A stretch of 15,413 nucleotides of DNA from Acidobacteriota bacterium (GCA_027038695.1 JALWHA010000081.1:1-15413), one strand, 5' to 3'; counted from the stretch's first letter, positions 6,746 through 15,053 are shown. Notes: generated by a model from the letters alone, not told the origin. Numbers and translations: made by a program.

Positions 6746-7074
6746 AAAAGAGTTTTAATTATCCTGTTATAAGCTTTAATAAAATCAAACTTTGCTTTTA
6801 AAAATTTAGATTCATTTGCAACAACAACAACAAAAAAGTCTTGATGTTTCTTAATAAAATAAGTTAACCCGTTTGCTCTGACAACATAGTGATCTGGAGA
6901 AAAAAGGGGCAAGGGCTTAAGTGAATTTATAAAATCCAATAACTCTACAGCCAACATCTCAGGTTCATGAGTATAATCATAAAGTGCTTCTGAAGCATAA
7001 ATAAGCAATGCTTGACTATCAAAAACAAGAATTGATTTTAAATCAAGATCTGAAATTAATTGCTTGAATGCCAT
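6742..7074 (-). CDS. Small Roadblock/LC7-like protein (tentative)
   Basis: A 110-residue soluble protein with no signal peptide. The pattern SILVFDSQALLIYAS (14-28), a helix around 39-54, a strand near HYVVRANGLTYFI (about 62-74), a strand FFVVVVANE (80-88) and a final helix KAKFDFIKAYNRIIKTL resemble the beta-beta-alpha-beta-beta-beta-alpha Roadblock/LC7 or profilin-like fold of MglB-type proteins, which bind small GTPases. This is a pattern judgement; I see no diagnostic motif, and a PAS-like or unrelated fold is possible. The ATG at 7074 follows an AGAGAG stretch and overlaps the TPR gene by 19 bases; a TTG six codons upstream is less likely. No MglA-like GTPase is in the window. Confidence 0.55.
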   Translation of the reverse strand: MAFKQLISDLDLKSILVFDSQALLIYASEALYDYTHEPEMLAVELLDFINSLKPLPLFSPDHYVVRANGLTYFIKKHQDFFVVVVANESKFLKAKFDFIKAYNRIIKTLL

Positions 7075-8051
7075 TTTACTCTCTCTAACCAATTTTCTAA
7101 AATTTTAATCTTTTTAACTATCAAATCTCCTTTGCCGGTAGGATGGAGCTTAGACTCTATTCTTTCAATATCTTTGAGCAACTCATCATTTTTGTTTTCT
7201 TCGTAAAGATTTTGCAAAATTTCCAAAGCCTCTTCAAACATCCCCTGTCTCTCATAAATTAAAGCAAGAGTACGTGTTTTAATATCAGACTTTTCTTTTT
7301 TCTCAGGGAGAGTAACTGTTGAGATCTGTTCAGGTAAAACTCCTGTAACAAATTCTTCTTTATCAACCATATCAGCTTCTTCATATATTATTTCTTCTTT
7401 TTCTTGACTTTCACTGTCTATTTCAGATGAGTTAATCAAAAAATCGTCACTTTTATTATTTTCTTCAACAATCTCAATTTCAGGAGATTGAAATATTGCT
7501 GTATCAACTTCTGACACAGAAACATCAGGATGGGAATCAGTTACTTTTTCCAGCTTAACTTCTAAAGAATCCGAAACAACATCACCCCTATCCCCTTCAA
7601 TTACTTCATCATCTTCGCCTTCATCAATAACCACATCATTTCTTTCAATTACAAAATCATCGTTAGGGGAATCTGTATCGTTTGTTAAATTATCGACTTC
7701 ATCAATCTTCCTTTTAGCCTCGGCAAGATACGAATGATTAACAGGCAAAAGAAAACCTAAAAAATCAAGATGGCTTTTAGCCTCATCAATATTACCTATT
7801 CTTAAATTAGCATCAAAAGCAATCTTTCTTGCTTTAATATTGTCCGGAGCCGAAAAAAGAACTTCATTAGCCAAAGTCAAAGCCTCATCTGGATTGTTTA
7901 AATTTAAAAGACATTCGGCTTTAAGAACTTTTGCAACAAGAAAATCTGGATATAATTCAAGGCACTCGGTAACATCACCGAGTGCCCCTTTAAAATCACC
8001 ATTTTTTATTTTCTTTTCTACTTGTTTGACAAGATCAATTTTACCAAGCAT
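7056..8051 (-). CDS. TPR protein with long acidic central region
   Basis: 331 residues without signal peptide or membrane segment, so likely cytoplasmic. TPR-like helical pairs lie at about 7-100 (for example NGDFKGALGDVTECLELYPD and NPDEALTLANEVLFSAPD) and again at about 258-293 (TLALIYERQGMFEEALEILQNLYEE). Between them, about 118-250, is a strongly acidic, Asp/Glu/Ser-rich and probably disordered stretch. The C-terminus is basic and ends KILENWLERVKWHSSN. The ATG at 8051 has GGGAG upstream. The gene follows the lipoprotein by 15 bases and overlaps the Roadblock-like gene by 19 bases, suggesting the two products are made together. The TPRs suggest a protein-binding scaffold; its partner is unknown. 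Confidence 0.8.
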   Translation of the reverse strand: MLGKIDLVKQVEKKIKNGDFKGALGDVTECLELYPDFLVAKVLKAECLLNLNNPDEALTLANEVLFSAPDNIKARKIAFDANLRIGNIDEAKSHLDFLGFLLPVNHSYLAEAKRKIDEVDNLTNDTDSPNDDFVIERNDVVIDEGEDDEVIEGDRGDVVSDSLEVKLEKVTDSHPDVSVSEVDTAIFQSPEIEIVEENNKSDDFLINSSEIDSESQEKEEIIYEEADMVDKEEFVTGVLPEQISTVTLPEKKEKSDIKTRTLALIYERQGMFEEALEILQNLYEENKNDELLKDIERIESKLHPTGKGDLIVKKIKILENWLERVKWHSSN

Positions 8052-8066
8052 TAAACTCCCTTATTG

Positions 8067-9410
8067 TTAATTATTATCCGCTAATTTAACCTCAAAAGTA
8101 GCATTTATAATTTTGTCTCCAGAATAAACCGAAAGCACAAACTTAGTATCAGCATTAATGGGCGGAGTGACTATAGAATGCACGTTGGTTACATCCATAA
8201 TCTTATCATCGTCGTTAGCTGCGTTCCAGGGAAAGAGTTCAACTTTATCGTAACTGCCTTCTATGGTCCAATACAATGTAATCACATCGCCGGCTTCAAC
8301 TTCACTCCTTGTACCCGTAAACATTGTAATGGTAACATCCTGAACACTTGTTACAGTTAATGTAGTTTTAGCAGAAGTAATTCCTCCCTCATTATTTTTG
8401 GCAACCAAAACATAGTCAGTAGTATACTGTGGACTCACAGTAACCTCACCACTTGAGGGAGTTAAAACCTGTTCTCCAGGATAAAGAGTTAAAGTATCAG
8501 TATTGGCAACATCATAACTGATAACAGCCTGCTCTCCACTGTTTATAGTTGAAGGACTTACCATAAACAGGTTAATAACGGGAGCAGCTGCACCTCCGCC
8601 TCCAGCAGACACTGCAGAAACTGTAAGATCTTGCGAATCAGAGCCAAAAGGACTCGTCACTATTAAAGTATAAGTAACAGGAGGCGTCACATTATGAAAA
8701 GTATAAGATCCGTAGGGAAAATTTTCACTGGGTTTTACATGAATATTCCCTGGGTTAATAACAATATTAGATGCACTTCCTGAAATTAACCAAAAAACTG
8801 TTACATCATCTCCATCAGAAATGATATTCTTATCAACTGTGAACAAATCTATTTTAGGTTGCAAATTAGTAGTATCATTACCAAAGTTTGCTATTGTCAC
8901 CCCAATTGTCCCTTTTGCCTGAACATATTGGCCTGATCCATTTTTACCATATAATGTAATTTCTGCATTCATAGTGTAAGGCGAATAAGTTCCAGCAAGA
9001 ACACCGTGCGTCTTTTCCTCCAAAGTTACTAACTCAAGACTAAAACTTTTAGTACTATTTGCATTAACTGTTTCTGTAATTGACCTATCAAAATCATTAA
9101 AAACTTTACCACCATCATTCCTATAAAAGTGTACAGAATATTTATATATAGTTACATCATTAAAATGCGAAGGAGTTGAAGAAGCATTTTTCAAGTAATT
9201 ACTTACAGTAACAGTAACATAATCAGCAGTCAACCCGTCGTCACTATTCACCATATCAGCTTCAACGTTATTCGTATTCCCCTCAGACACAATACTTTCA
9301 ACTTTAAAGGTAGCAGGCACCTGCGCATCTCCCTCTGCACCTCCGCTGCAAGCAACCATCCCGGCAATTGCCACAAAGACCGTAAGAAAGGCAATCAATT
9401 TTTTAATCAT
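8067..9410 (-). CDS. Lipoprotein with three tandem Ig-like repeats, next to pilQ
   Basis: 447 residues starting with a basic-hydrophobic signal peptide and a lipobox-like GMVACS, so Cys21 is the probable lipidation site. An N-terminal beta-rich domain (about 33-175) is followed by three similar Ig-like units at about 185-267, 277-355 and 359-443. Each begins with a P/V-x-I-x-x-F stretch, then S/E-x-G-(D/E)-x-V or similar, an aromatic strand (FWLISG, SYDVAN, YWTIEG), and ends with a TYTLIV / DYVLVA / KFVLSV strand. A Gly/Ala linker sits at 269-276. No catalytic motif is visible. The gene follows pilQ by 18 bases with a GGAGAAGG ribosome site, so a role at the outer membrane with the pilus secretin is plausible. 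I do not recognise a named family. Confidence 0.8.
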   Translation of the reverse strand: MIKKLIAFLTVFVAIAGMVACSGGAEGDAQVPATFKVESIVSEGNTNNVEADMVNSDDGLTADYVTVTVSNYLKNASSTPSHFNDVTIYKYSVHFYRNDGGKVFNDFDRSITETVNANSTKSFSLELVTLEEKTHGVLAGTYSPYTMNAEITLYGKNGSGQYVQAKGTIGVTIANFGNDTTNLQPKIDLFTVDKNIISDGDDVTVFWLISGSASNIVINPGNIHVKPSENFPYGSYTFHNVTPPVTYTLIVTSPFGSDSQDLTVSAVSAGGGGAAAPVINLFMVSPSTINSGEQAVISYDVANTDTLTLYPGEQVLTPSSGEVTVSPQYTTDYVLVAKNNEGGITSAKTTLTVTSVQDVTITMFTGTRSEVEAGDVITLYWTIEGSYDKVELFPWNAANDDDKIMDVTNVHSIVTPPINADTKFVLSVYSGDKIINATFEVKLADNN

Positions 9411-9428
9411 AACCTTCTCCTTTTTATA

Positions 9429-11429
9429 TTATTTAACGATTTTCGGTGTAATAAAGATTAATAACTCGTTATTTTCAGAACTTTGTAATTTGTGTTTGAA
9501 TAACCAGCTTAAAAGCGGGATATTATGCAATCCAGGAACATAATCATTAGAATTCTGGTCATTAACCTGAAAGATACCGCCGATTACCGTAGTGCCCCCA
9601 TCCTTCACCAAAACCTCAGTATTCGCATTTCTGGTAATAATAGTTGGGTTACCCTGTACCGTATGTGTCCAATCAGGCTCTTCTTTCTTAACATTTAAAT
9701 CCATAATTATTGTACCCTCTGCTGTAATTTGAGGAGTTACTTCAAGTTTTAATGAAGCATTGATGTATTTAACAGTGACGGTATTATTCTGAATCGTCTG
9801 AATAGGTATTCTTGCACCACTTTCAATTACGGCTGTTTTATTGTTCTGAGCAACCACATGCGGCCTTGATAAAATTCTCCCCATACCTTCGTTTTCCATT
9901 GCAGAAAGAACCATATCTAAAGAAAATGAACCTAAAACATTTCCTAACATTAACCCCAAAGAAGAGGTGGTGTTTACTGCAGGAAGATTTACAGCATAAC
10001 CGCTACCTATTGCACCTATACTACCATCCGCAGGGTTAACAGTTCCACCAACCCTGATCGTGTTAGGGAAAGACATTCCGGTTTGAGTACCTAACGAAGA
10101 ATCATAAATACCTGTAAATCCCCATTGTATACCTATCTCTTTAGCAAAAACCTTTTTGGTTTCAACTATTCTCGCCTCAATCAACACTTGAGTATTTGCC
10201 CTATCTAAAAGGTCTATCATCTCAAGAATTGGTGGTATCTTTTTAGGAATATCAGTGATGATTACAGTGTTTGTCCTCTCATCAACAATTATCTGACCCC
10301 TTTTAGATAAAAAGGATTTCAAAATCGGTTCAGCATCTTTTGCCTTCGCATAGGATAATGACTTTGCAATAGTCTGGGTATCAACTGATAATTCCTTTTC
10401 CTCTTTAAGTTTCCTTCTCTCCTCAGCCTCTTTCCTAAATTTATCCAGAGTAGCAACCCTCAAGACTCCGTTTTGTAATTCACTTCCAAGACCTTTGTCT
10501 TTCAATATAATGTCTAATGCTTGATCCCACGGTATATTTTTAAACCTATATGTAGCTGTACCTTGCACTGAAGAATCAACAATTAAATTCAACCCAGCAA
10601 AATCTGCAATATATCTCAATAGGTCTCTTATATCAATATCTTTGATATCAATTAATCCTATTTTTTCACCAACGTACTTTTTCTGTCCACCGGCTATAGT
10701 TTTTGTAAGAAAAGCATACTGAGGCTCATTGCCCCCAGTTACTTCATCAGGTGTAGTCTTTTCGGCAGCCTGCACCTGTTCTCCAACATAAAGAAGCAAT
10801 CTATTGTTTACAAACTTAACCCTTGTAGATAAATGTTCAACATCTCTTTTAACTTTAACAACAACATCGTCACCTAATTGACGAATGCTAACACCTTTTA
10901 CATCACTAATACCTTTTGCCAATGACACATTGTGTAATACCATTGTAACCACACTTTTATCTTTCTCAACGGTATAGTATGGTTTTTTATTGCAGGCAAA
11001 TTTAACAAGGGTTAAATTATCAAGAACATCTTCTACATCAACAGATTTTATAAATGTTTTGTTTTTCACAGGATAAAAAATAAAAGATAATGTTCTATTT
11101 TTATTTATAACTTTTGCCTTTACCCCATTTTTCAACAAAAAAGTAAACCTTAAATTATTGTCCACAGGCTCTACGTTAAAAGAAGTGACTTCCTCGGTAT
11201 TAATAATAGGCACTTCCCCATTAATGTTTGAAATCCCCTCAACTTCAACCACGAATAACCTTTCGTCATTAGCAATAACGCTATAGTGGAGGGGTTTATC
11301 ACTATCGTGTATAACCGTAACCTTGGTTCCGCTTTTGTTTTCTACAAAGTTAACTCCCTTAATAGAAAACCCGAAAACAACATGGCTTAAAGAAATTAAG
11401 CAAAGTAACAGAAAAACTCGTTTAAACAT
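9429..11429 (-). CDS. pilQ: Type IV pilus secretin
   Basis: PilQ forms the outer-membrane gate for the type IV pilus. The 666 residues show a signal peptide (1 to about 20, ending VFG), two AMIN-like beta domains that would bind peptidoglycan (about 23-120 and 124-216), an STN/N0 domain (about 256-326, with IRDLLRYIADFAGLNLIVD), a charged helical linker (331-347), a secretin N1 domain (352-408, with NTVIITDIP), and the secretin barrel (about 415-665) containing SRPHVVAQNN, VKDGGTTVIGGIF and the signature VPGLHNIPLLSWLF (631-644), ending LLIFITPKIVK. It lacks the Ser/Gly-rich C-terminal S-domain that binds some pilotins. The start is preceded by AGGAGGGG and follows pilP by nine bases. Confidence 0.97.
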   Translation of the reverse strand: MFKRVFLLLCLISLSHVVFGFSIKGVNFVENKSGTKVTVIHDSDKPLHYSVIANDERLFVVEVEGISNINGEVPIINTEEVTSFNVEPVDNNLRFTFLLKNGVKAKVINKNRTLSFIFYPVKNKTFIKSVDVEDVLDNLTLVKFACNKKPYYTVEKDKSVVTMVLHNVSLAKGISDVKGVSIRQLGDDVVVKVKRDVEHLSTRVKFVNNRLLLYVGEQVQAAEKTTPDEVTGGNEPQYAFLTKTIAGGQKKYVGEKIGLIDIKDIDIRDLLRYIADFAGLNLIVDSSVQGTATYRFKNIPWDQALDIILKDKGLGSELQNGVLRVATLDKFRKEAEERRKLKEEKELSVDTQTIAKSLSYAKAKDAEPILKSFLSKRGQIIVDERTNTVIITDIPKKIPPILEMIDLLDRANTQVLIEARIVETKKVFAKEIGIQWGFTGIYDSSLGTQTGMSFPNTIRVGGTVNPADGSIGAIGSGYAVNLPAVNTTSSLGLMLGNVLGSFSLDMVLSAMENEGMGRILSRPHVVAQNNKTAVIESGARIPIQTIQNNTVTVKYINASLKLEVTPQITAEGTIIMDLNVKKEEPDWTHTVQGNPTIITRNANTEVLVKDGGTTVIGGIFQVNDQNSNDYVPGLHNIPLLSWLFKHKLQSSENNELLIFITPKIVK

Positions 11430-11438
11430 TTACCCCTC

Positions 11439-11945
11439 CTATTTATCCAAATATTTTTTAATATCTTTATACGGTTTTATTAAATTTGGGTCGTTAACGT
11501 ATTGCCTGAATTTAACATATCCGAAAACTTTTCCAGCTTCTACAGGAGAAGATATTTCATCGGGAGACTTTTTACTCATTCCGATTTCCAATACTTCTCC
11601 ATCATATAACTTATCACCTGGTTTTATCCAGTAAACCTTATTATCACTACCTAAAACCAAGGCTTCATAGCCTCTTTCTTTGGATTTAATAATCCCCTGA
11701 AGGACTATTTCGTCAATTGACATACCGGCAATACCCGGTACCTTTTTCTTTTTCGTACCCCTTAAAACCTCTAAATCAAAAGGAGATATAAAAGGGTCTC
11801 TTTTAGATTTAGGCTGGTAAGTATAAGGAGATATCACCTCAGGGTTATTAGCTTGCTCTTTCTTAACTTTTTTCTCATGTTTCTCCTGAGCAAACGCGAA
11901 GAAGACAAAAGAAACAACTATTAAAGATACAATTACCCTTTTCAT
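11439..11945 (-). CDS. pilP: Type IV pilus assembly protein PilP (non-lipidated form)
   Basis: PilP links the inner-membrane PilNO complex to the PilQ secretin. The 168-residue protein has a signal peptide with probable cleavage at AFA-Q (residue 19/20), a flexible Lys/Glu-rich stretch, the RDPFISPF motif (49-56) and a compact beta domain (about 76-122: DEIVLQGII, YEALVLGSDNKVYWIKPGDKL, VLEIG), all typical of PilP. Many PilP proteins are lipoproteins; this one has no cysteine near the signal peptide. I chose the ATG at 11945 because AGGAG lies exactly six bases upstream; the ATG at 11951 touches the AGGAG and would overlap the pilO stop. Confidence 0.92.
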   Translation of the reverse strand: MKRVIVSLIVVSFVFFAFAQEKHEKKVKKEQANNPEVISPYTYQPKSKRDPFISPFDLEVLRGTKKKKVPGIAGMSIDEIVLQGIIKSKERGYEALVLGSDNKVYWIKPGDKLYDGEVLEIGMSKKSPDEISSPVEAGKVFGYVKFRQYVNDPNLIKPYKDIKKYLDK

Positions 11946-11947
11946 GT

Positions 11948-12541
11948 TCATCTCCTATTTCTGTTTTTAGAGTTATTACCTTGAATGTTGTCTGCCTGTT
12001 CGTTATAGATATAAGTTGAGGCAGTACAATCAACATTAACTGAAAATTTTGCCGATAGTTTTGAGGGCTTTTTCATTTTAAATTGAGTTATATTGATAAT
12101 TTTTTCAAAATTAGCCAATTTTGCAAAAAAGAATCCGACATCATGATATCTTGCCCTCATCTTTATCTTGTACGGTAATTCAAAAGTAATGCCCATCGGC
12201 TTCTTGTTTCCCGCCTTTATCTCAACTATTTCCACTCCGCTTTCTTGAGCCATTTTATTAAGTTTACTGTACAGTTGACCCGCTTCTTCTTTACTCGGCA
12301 AAATTTCTTTTAAGATAGCAAGCTGCCTTTGAAGATCTTTCTTTTGAGCCCTAAATTGTTCAATATTTTTAGTTAATTTTTTTGCATTTTTTATCTCTTC
12401 GTTAAGTTTTTCAATCTGCTTATTGTATTTTGCAGTAGTCTCATGCCACCCTTTTATAAATACCATATATCCGACCAGATAAAAAACGACAAGCAAACCG
12501 ACCAATAATCCCGCTTGTGCTTTAGGAGATAGATTTTCCAT
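11948..12541 (-). CDS. pilO: Type IV pilus inner-membrane protein PilO
   Basis: PilO pairs with PilN in the inner-membrane alignment complex. The 197 residues show a short cytoplasmic N-terminus with SPKAQAGLL, one membrane helix (about 10-30), a periplasmic coiled coil (about 34-80, Lys/Glu-rich) and a ferredoxin-like domain beginning ILPSKEEAGQLYSKLNKMAQ, then GVEIVEI and PYKIKMRARYHDVGFFFAKLANF, the standard PilO pattern. The tail NNSKNRNRR is basic and polar. It starts three bases after pilN stops. Confidence 0.95.
   Translation of the reverse strand: MENLSPKAQAGLLVGLLVVFYLVGYMVFIKGWHETTAKYNKQIEKLNEEIKNAKKLTKNIEQFRAQKKDLQRQLAILKEILPSKEEAGQLYSKLNKMAQESGVEIVEIKAGNKKPMGITFELPYKIKMRARYHDVGFFFAKLANFEKIINITQFKMKKPSKLSAKFSVNVDCTASTYIYNEQADNIQGNNSKNRNRR
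11952..11956 (-). promoter_or_regulatory. Ribosome binding site deciding the pilP start
   Basis: AGGAG lies six bases before the ATG at 11945 and directly abuts the ATG at 11951. The spacing favours 11945 as the start of pilP, which removes two residues from the longer reading. Confidence 0.75.
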
Positions 12542-12544
12542 AAC

Positions 12545-13150
12545 TTACTCCTTATCCATTTTATCGTTTAGCGTTATTTTAAATTCAAAATAAACAATTC
12601 CGGGAATCTTAGCCTTTTCAAGCCTTTTTAAAACCGGATATTGTATATCTCTTACAATAATTGATTTTGAGAGTAACTGATAATAATTATTGGCCGCCTC
12701 GGAATTCTTAGCCTGCCCTTTCAGTTTAAGACTATCACCTTTTTTGGTTATACTTTCAAACCAGACACTATCAGGACATCTATTAAAGAGTTCCTCAAGG
12801 ATCTTTACCGGAACAGACTGTTTTGCTTTTAAACTGTTTATAAGCTCGGTTTTTCTTTTCAACATAGCCAATTCCTTTTTCAAAACCTTCTGCTCATTAA
12901 TTAAACTTTCATATTTTTTCTTTTCATTTCTTTTTTGGTTAAATGTTCTTTTTGCTCCAGTCATAGTACTATAAGCACTAAAAATCCAAACACCAAGCAA
13001 TACCAGACCCACAACAAAAACAATCGCCGCACCTATTTGATACAACTGGTCACTTCCTCCACCTCCACCTGACTCTTTAGGAGCAAAAACCTTTGTATCA
13101 AAATCTTTTGCTAAATTTTCTTTCCCTGAAAGAAGATTTATTTGTATCAT
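12545..13150 (-). CDS. pilN: Type IV pilus inner-membrane protein PilN
   Basis: The N-terminus MIQINLLSGK carries the INLL peptide by which PilN binds cytoplasmic PilM. There follow a Gly/Ser-rich stretch (27-33) in the cytoplasmic part, one membrane helix (about 38-60), a periplasmic coiled coil (about 66-112) and a ferredoxin-like domain (about 115-198) with VPVKILEELFNRCPDSVWFESI. The 201-residue length is usual. The ATG directly abuts the pilM TAA, with the ribosome site GGAG encoded by the last codons of pilM, so the two are translationally coupled. Confidence 0.95.
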   Translation of the reverse strand: MIQINLLSGKENLAKDFDTKVFAPKESGGGGGSDQLYQIGAAIVFVVGLVLLGVWIFSAYSTMTGAKRTFNQKRNEKKKYESLINEQKVLKKELAMLKRKTELINSLKAKQSVPVKILEELFNRCPDSVWFESITKKGDSLKLKGQAKNSEAANNYYQLLSKSIIVRDIQYPVLKRLEKAKIPGIVYFEFKITLNDKMDKE

Positions 13151-14203
13151 TTACATCTCCTTTCTCAGTGATAATCCCACTGCTATTGAAACCATTGTAG
13201 ATACCTCATTTACAAACTCAGGGTCAAATGTGCTTTCGTCAATTTTTATACTTTCAAAAGGATTAAATATCTCAACCCTTACCCCTGACTTATCCTCTAA
13301 CATCTTATCCAATCCGTGAGTTTTAGCTGTGCCACCTGATAAAACTATTTTGTCAATTGTAGAAAACTGTGAGGTTGCTTTAAAAAACTCAAACGTTTTC
13401 AAAAATTCCCCAATTAATTCCTGTGAAGTTTGATCAATTATGGGAATAACGCTATCAAAAGAGATTCCTTCAACACTATTCCCTTTCTTAAGATTTTCAG
13501 CATTGTCATAATCAATACCCAATTCTTTCTGAATATTTTGGGTATATAATGACCCGCCTACCGATAGGTCTCTCCAGAACAGAGACTTATTCCCTAATAA
13601 AATATTAATATTTGTAGATGATGCACCTATATTTACTAAAGCAGTAATCAAATCCTGGTCAATCACATGACTGTATTCATAAACATTCTGTAAAGCAAAC
13701 GCAGCAACATCAACCACTATAGGTTCTAACCCGGCCTGCACAACAACAGAGGTATAGTCGCTTATTACATCCTTTTTAGCCGCAACAAGAACAACATCCA
13801 TCTGGTCCTCTTCACTTGAATCAACAACTTCGTAATCAATATTTACCTCGTCAATCTCAAAAGGGATGTACTGTTCCGCCTCAAACCTGATCTGATCATT
13901 CAATTCGTCCATACTCATCTTGGGTAAGGTAATTTTTTTAATAATGACCCCATTACCTGATACCGCAATAGCAACTTTAGTGTTTTTAACATTCAACCTT
14001 TCAAAAAGGTTTCTAACCGCCTCAGATACTGCAAAAGAATCCATGATCCCGCCATCAACAATACTTTGAGGCGGGACCGGCTCAACACCAGCGGTTACAA
14101 GTTGGTAATTCTTCCCCTTACCTAAATCTTTTAATTCTACTAATTTTACATAAGAGGAACCAATGTCAAGCCCGACTAACTGTTTTTTTCTTTTAAATAA
14201 CAC
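13151..14203 (-). CDS. pilM: Type IV pilus assembly protein PilM (actin-like)
   Basis: A cytoplasmic actin-like ATP-binding protein that recruits PilN and couples the inner-membrane complex to the pilus machinery. The 350 residues contain the FtsA/PilM nucleotide motifs: VGLDIGSSYVKLVEL (phosphate-1, 10-24), ALVNIGASSTNI (phosphate-2, 188-199) and VLSGGTAKTHGL (adenosine, 287-298). KKITLPKMSMDELNDQIRFE and the EAEQYIPFEIDEVNIDY stretch (108-124) are typical of PilM. The start is GTG at 14203, with AGGAAGG six bases upstream. It is the first gene after the window's only sizeable gap, which contains a candidate promoter. Confidence 0.97.
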   Translation of the reverse strand: MLFKRKKQLVGLDIGSSYVKLVELKDLGKGKNYQLVTAGVEPVPPQSIVDGGIMDSFAVSEAVRNLFERLNVKNTKVAIAVSGNGVIIKKITLPKMSMDELNDQIRFEAEQYIPFEIDEVNIDYEVVDSSEEDQMDVVLVAAKKDVISDYTSVVVQAGLEPIVVDVAAFALQNVYEYSHVIDQDLITALVNIGASSTNINILLGNKSLFWRDLSVGGSLYTQNIQKELGIDYDNAENLKKGNSVEGISFDSVIPIIDQTSQELIGEFLKTFEFFKATSQFSTIDKIVLSGGTAKTHGLDKMLEDKSGVRVEIFNPFESIKIDESTFDPEFVNEVSTMVSIAVGLSLRKEM

Positions 14204-14245
14204 AGCCCACCTTCCTAATATTTTTTTTATCTCAATTTAGAATTT

Positions 14246-14274
14246 ACAATAAAAGAAAATTTTCCATTTGTCAA
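14246..14274 (-). promoter_or_regulatory. Candidate sigma70 promoter for the pil operon
   Basis: On the minus strand TTGACA (14274-14269, a perfect -35) is followed after exactly 17 bases by TATTGT (14251-14246, four of six matches to TATAAT). Transcription would start near 14239, about 35 bases before the pilM GTG. The surrounding gap between the phosphatase gene and pilM is AT-rich and is the only intergenic space over 20 bases. No sigma54-type GG-N10-GC element is seen there. Confidence 0.6.
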
Positions 14275-14287
14275 GTAAAAATTAACA

Positions 14288-15052
14288 TTATTCATAAGCC
14301 CTCACAATTATTACGGTAATATTATCATCTCCACCGGCGTTATTGGCAGCCTCAATCAACTTTTTAGCAAGATCTTCAATATTCTTACAATAATTCTCAA
14401 AAATAGATTGCATCTCATCATATGAAAGCATTGAATTAACACCATCGCTACAGAAAAGGAAAATATCATCATTTTCAGTTTTAACCTCATCTATATCAAC
14501 CAATAGTTTTTCACCGCTCCCTAAAGCCTGAGTTACTACATTTTTAAAAGGATGCTCCCTTGCCTGTTCTTCACTAATAATACCCTTTTTTAACTGTTCA
14601 TTAACCCACGAATGATCCTCGGTTATAAGGTTTAACTTACCGTTTCTAAAGTAATAACCCCTACTATCTCCTATATGTGCTATCGTAACCTTCCCCCCCT
14701 TAAACAAACCAGCAACCACAGTGGTCCCCATCCCCTTTAACTTATTATTTTCGTCAACTTTCTGCAGTATTTTATCATTTGCCAAATTAATACCGGCAAT
14801 CAACAAATTCGCCTCAAATGAAAATTCATTATTGTATTCAAAGGGCCATGTAACCTCACCTTCTTTATCCATAGTTTTAATAAATTCATGGATAACTTCA
14901 ACCGCTATTCCCGAAGCCACCTCTCCGGCGGCATGCCCTCCCATTCCGTCAGCAACAACCGCAAGGCCGTGAGATTCGTCAAAGAGAAAAGCATCCTCAT
15001 TATGGGACCTTTTTTGCCCTACATCAGTTAACCCGAAAAAACTGTAATTCAT
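14288..15052 (-). CDS. PP2C-family serine/threonine phosphatase
   Basis: A 254-residue cytoplasmic protein phosphatase needing Mn/Mg. Metal-binding motifs are complete: RSHNEDAF (15-22, with D20), VVADGMGGHAAGEVAS (D35, G36, then GMGGH), GMGTTVVAG, IGDSRGYYFRNGKL, FCSDGVNSM and GGDDNITVIIV near the C-terminus. It resembles Stp/PrpC phosphatases, which often oppose a Hanks-type kinase; no kinase gene is in the window. I chose the ATG at 15052, with AGAGG five bases upstream and one base beyond the preceding stop; the longer reading from 15091 would overlap the TPR gene and adds residues unlike the family. No terminator hairpin follows the gene, so transcription may run on into pilM. Confidence 0.95.
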   Translation of the reverse strand: MNYSFFGLTDVGQKRSHNEDAFLFDESHGLAVVADGMGGHAAGEVASGIAVEVIHEFIKTMDKEGEVTWPFEYNNEFSFEANLLIAGINLANDKILQKVDENNKLKGMGTTVVAGLFKGGKVTIAHIGDSRGYYFRNGKLNLITEDHSWVNEQLKKGIISEEQAREHPFKNVVTQALGSGEKLLVDIDEVKTENDDIFLFCSDGVNSMLSYDEMQSIFENYCKNIEDLAKKLIEAANNAGGDDNITVIIVRAYE

Positions 15053-15053
15053 C

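Noticed and set aside
7075..7092. TTG start six codons upstream for the Roadblock-like gene
   Set aside because: The ATG at 7074 has a purine-rich AGAGAG stretch just upstream and gives a shorter overlap; the TTG has no better signal.
9812..10039. Plus-strand ORF inside pilQ
   Set aside because: It is a shadow of the secretin domain on the other strand, with no ribosome site or recognisable motif.
12690..12974. Hydrophobic plus-strand ORF of 94 codons inside pilN
   Set aside because: Its hydrophobicity comes from reading the antisense of the Lys-rich PilN coiled coil (TTT/CTT codons); there is no independent support.
13052..13072. Gly/Ser-rich coding stretch in pilN as a sign of an engineered linker
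   Set aside because: Codons are native-looking and the stretch lies in the normally flexible region between the INLL peptide and the membrane helix of PilN.
14221..14228. Run of eight T on the plus strand as a terminator tail
   Set aside because: On the transcribed minus strand it reads as A, and no GC-rich hairpin stands beside it.
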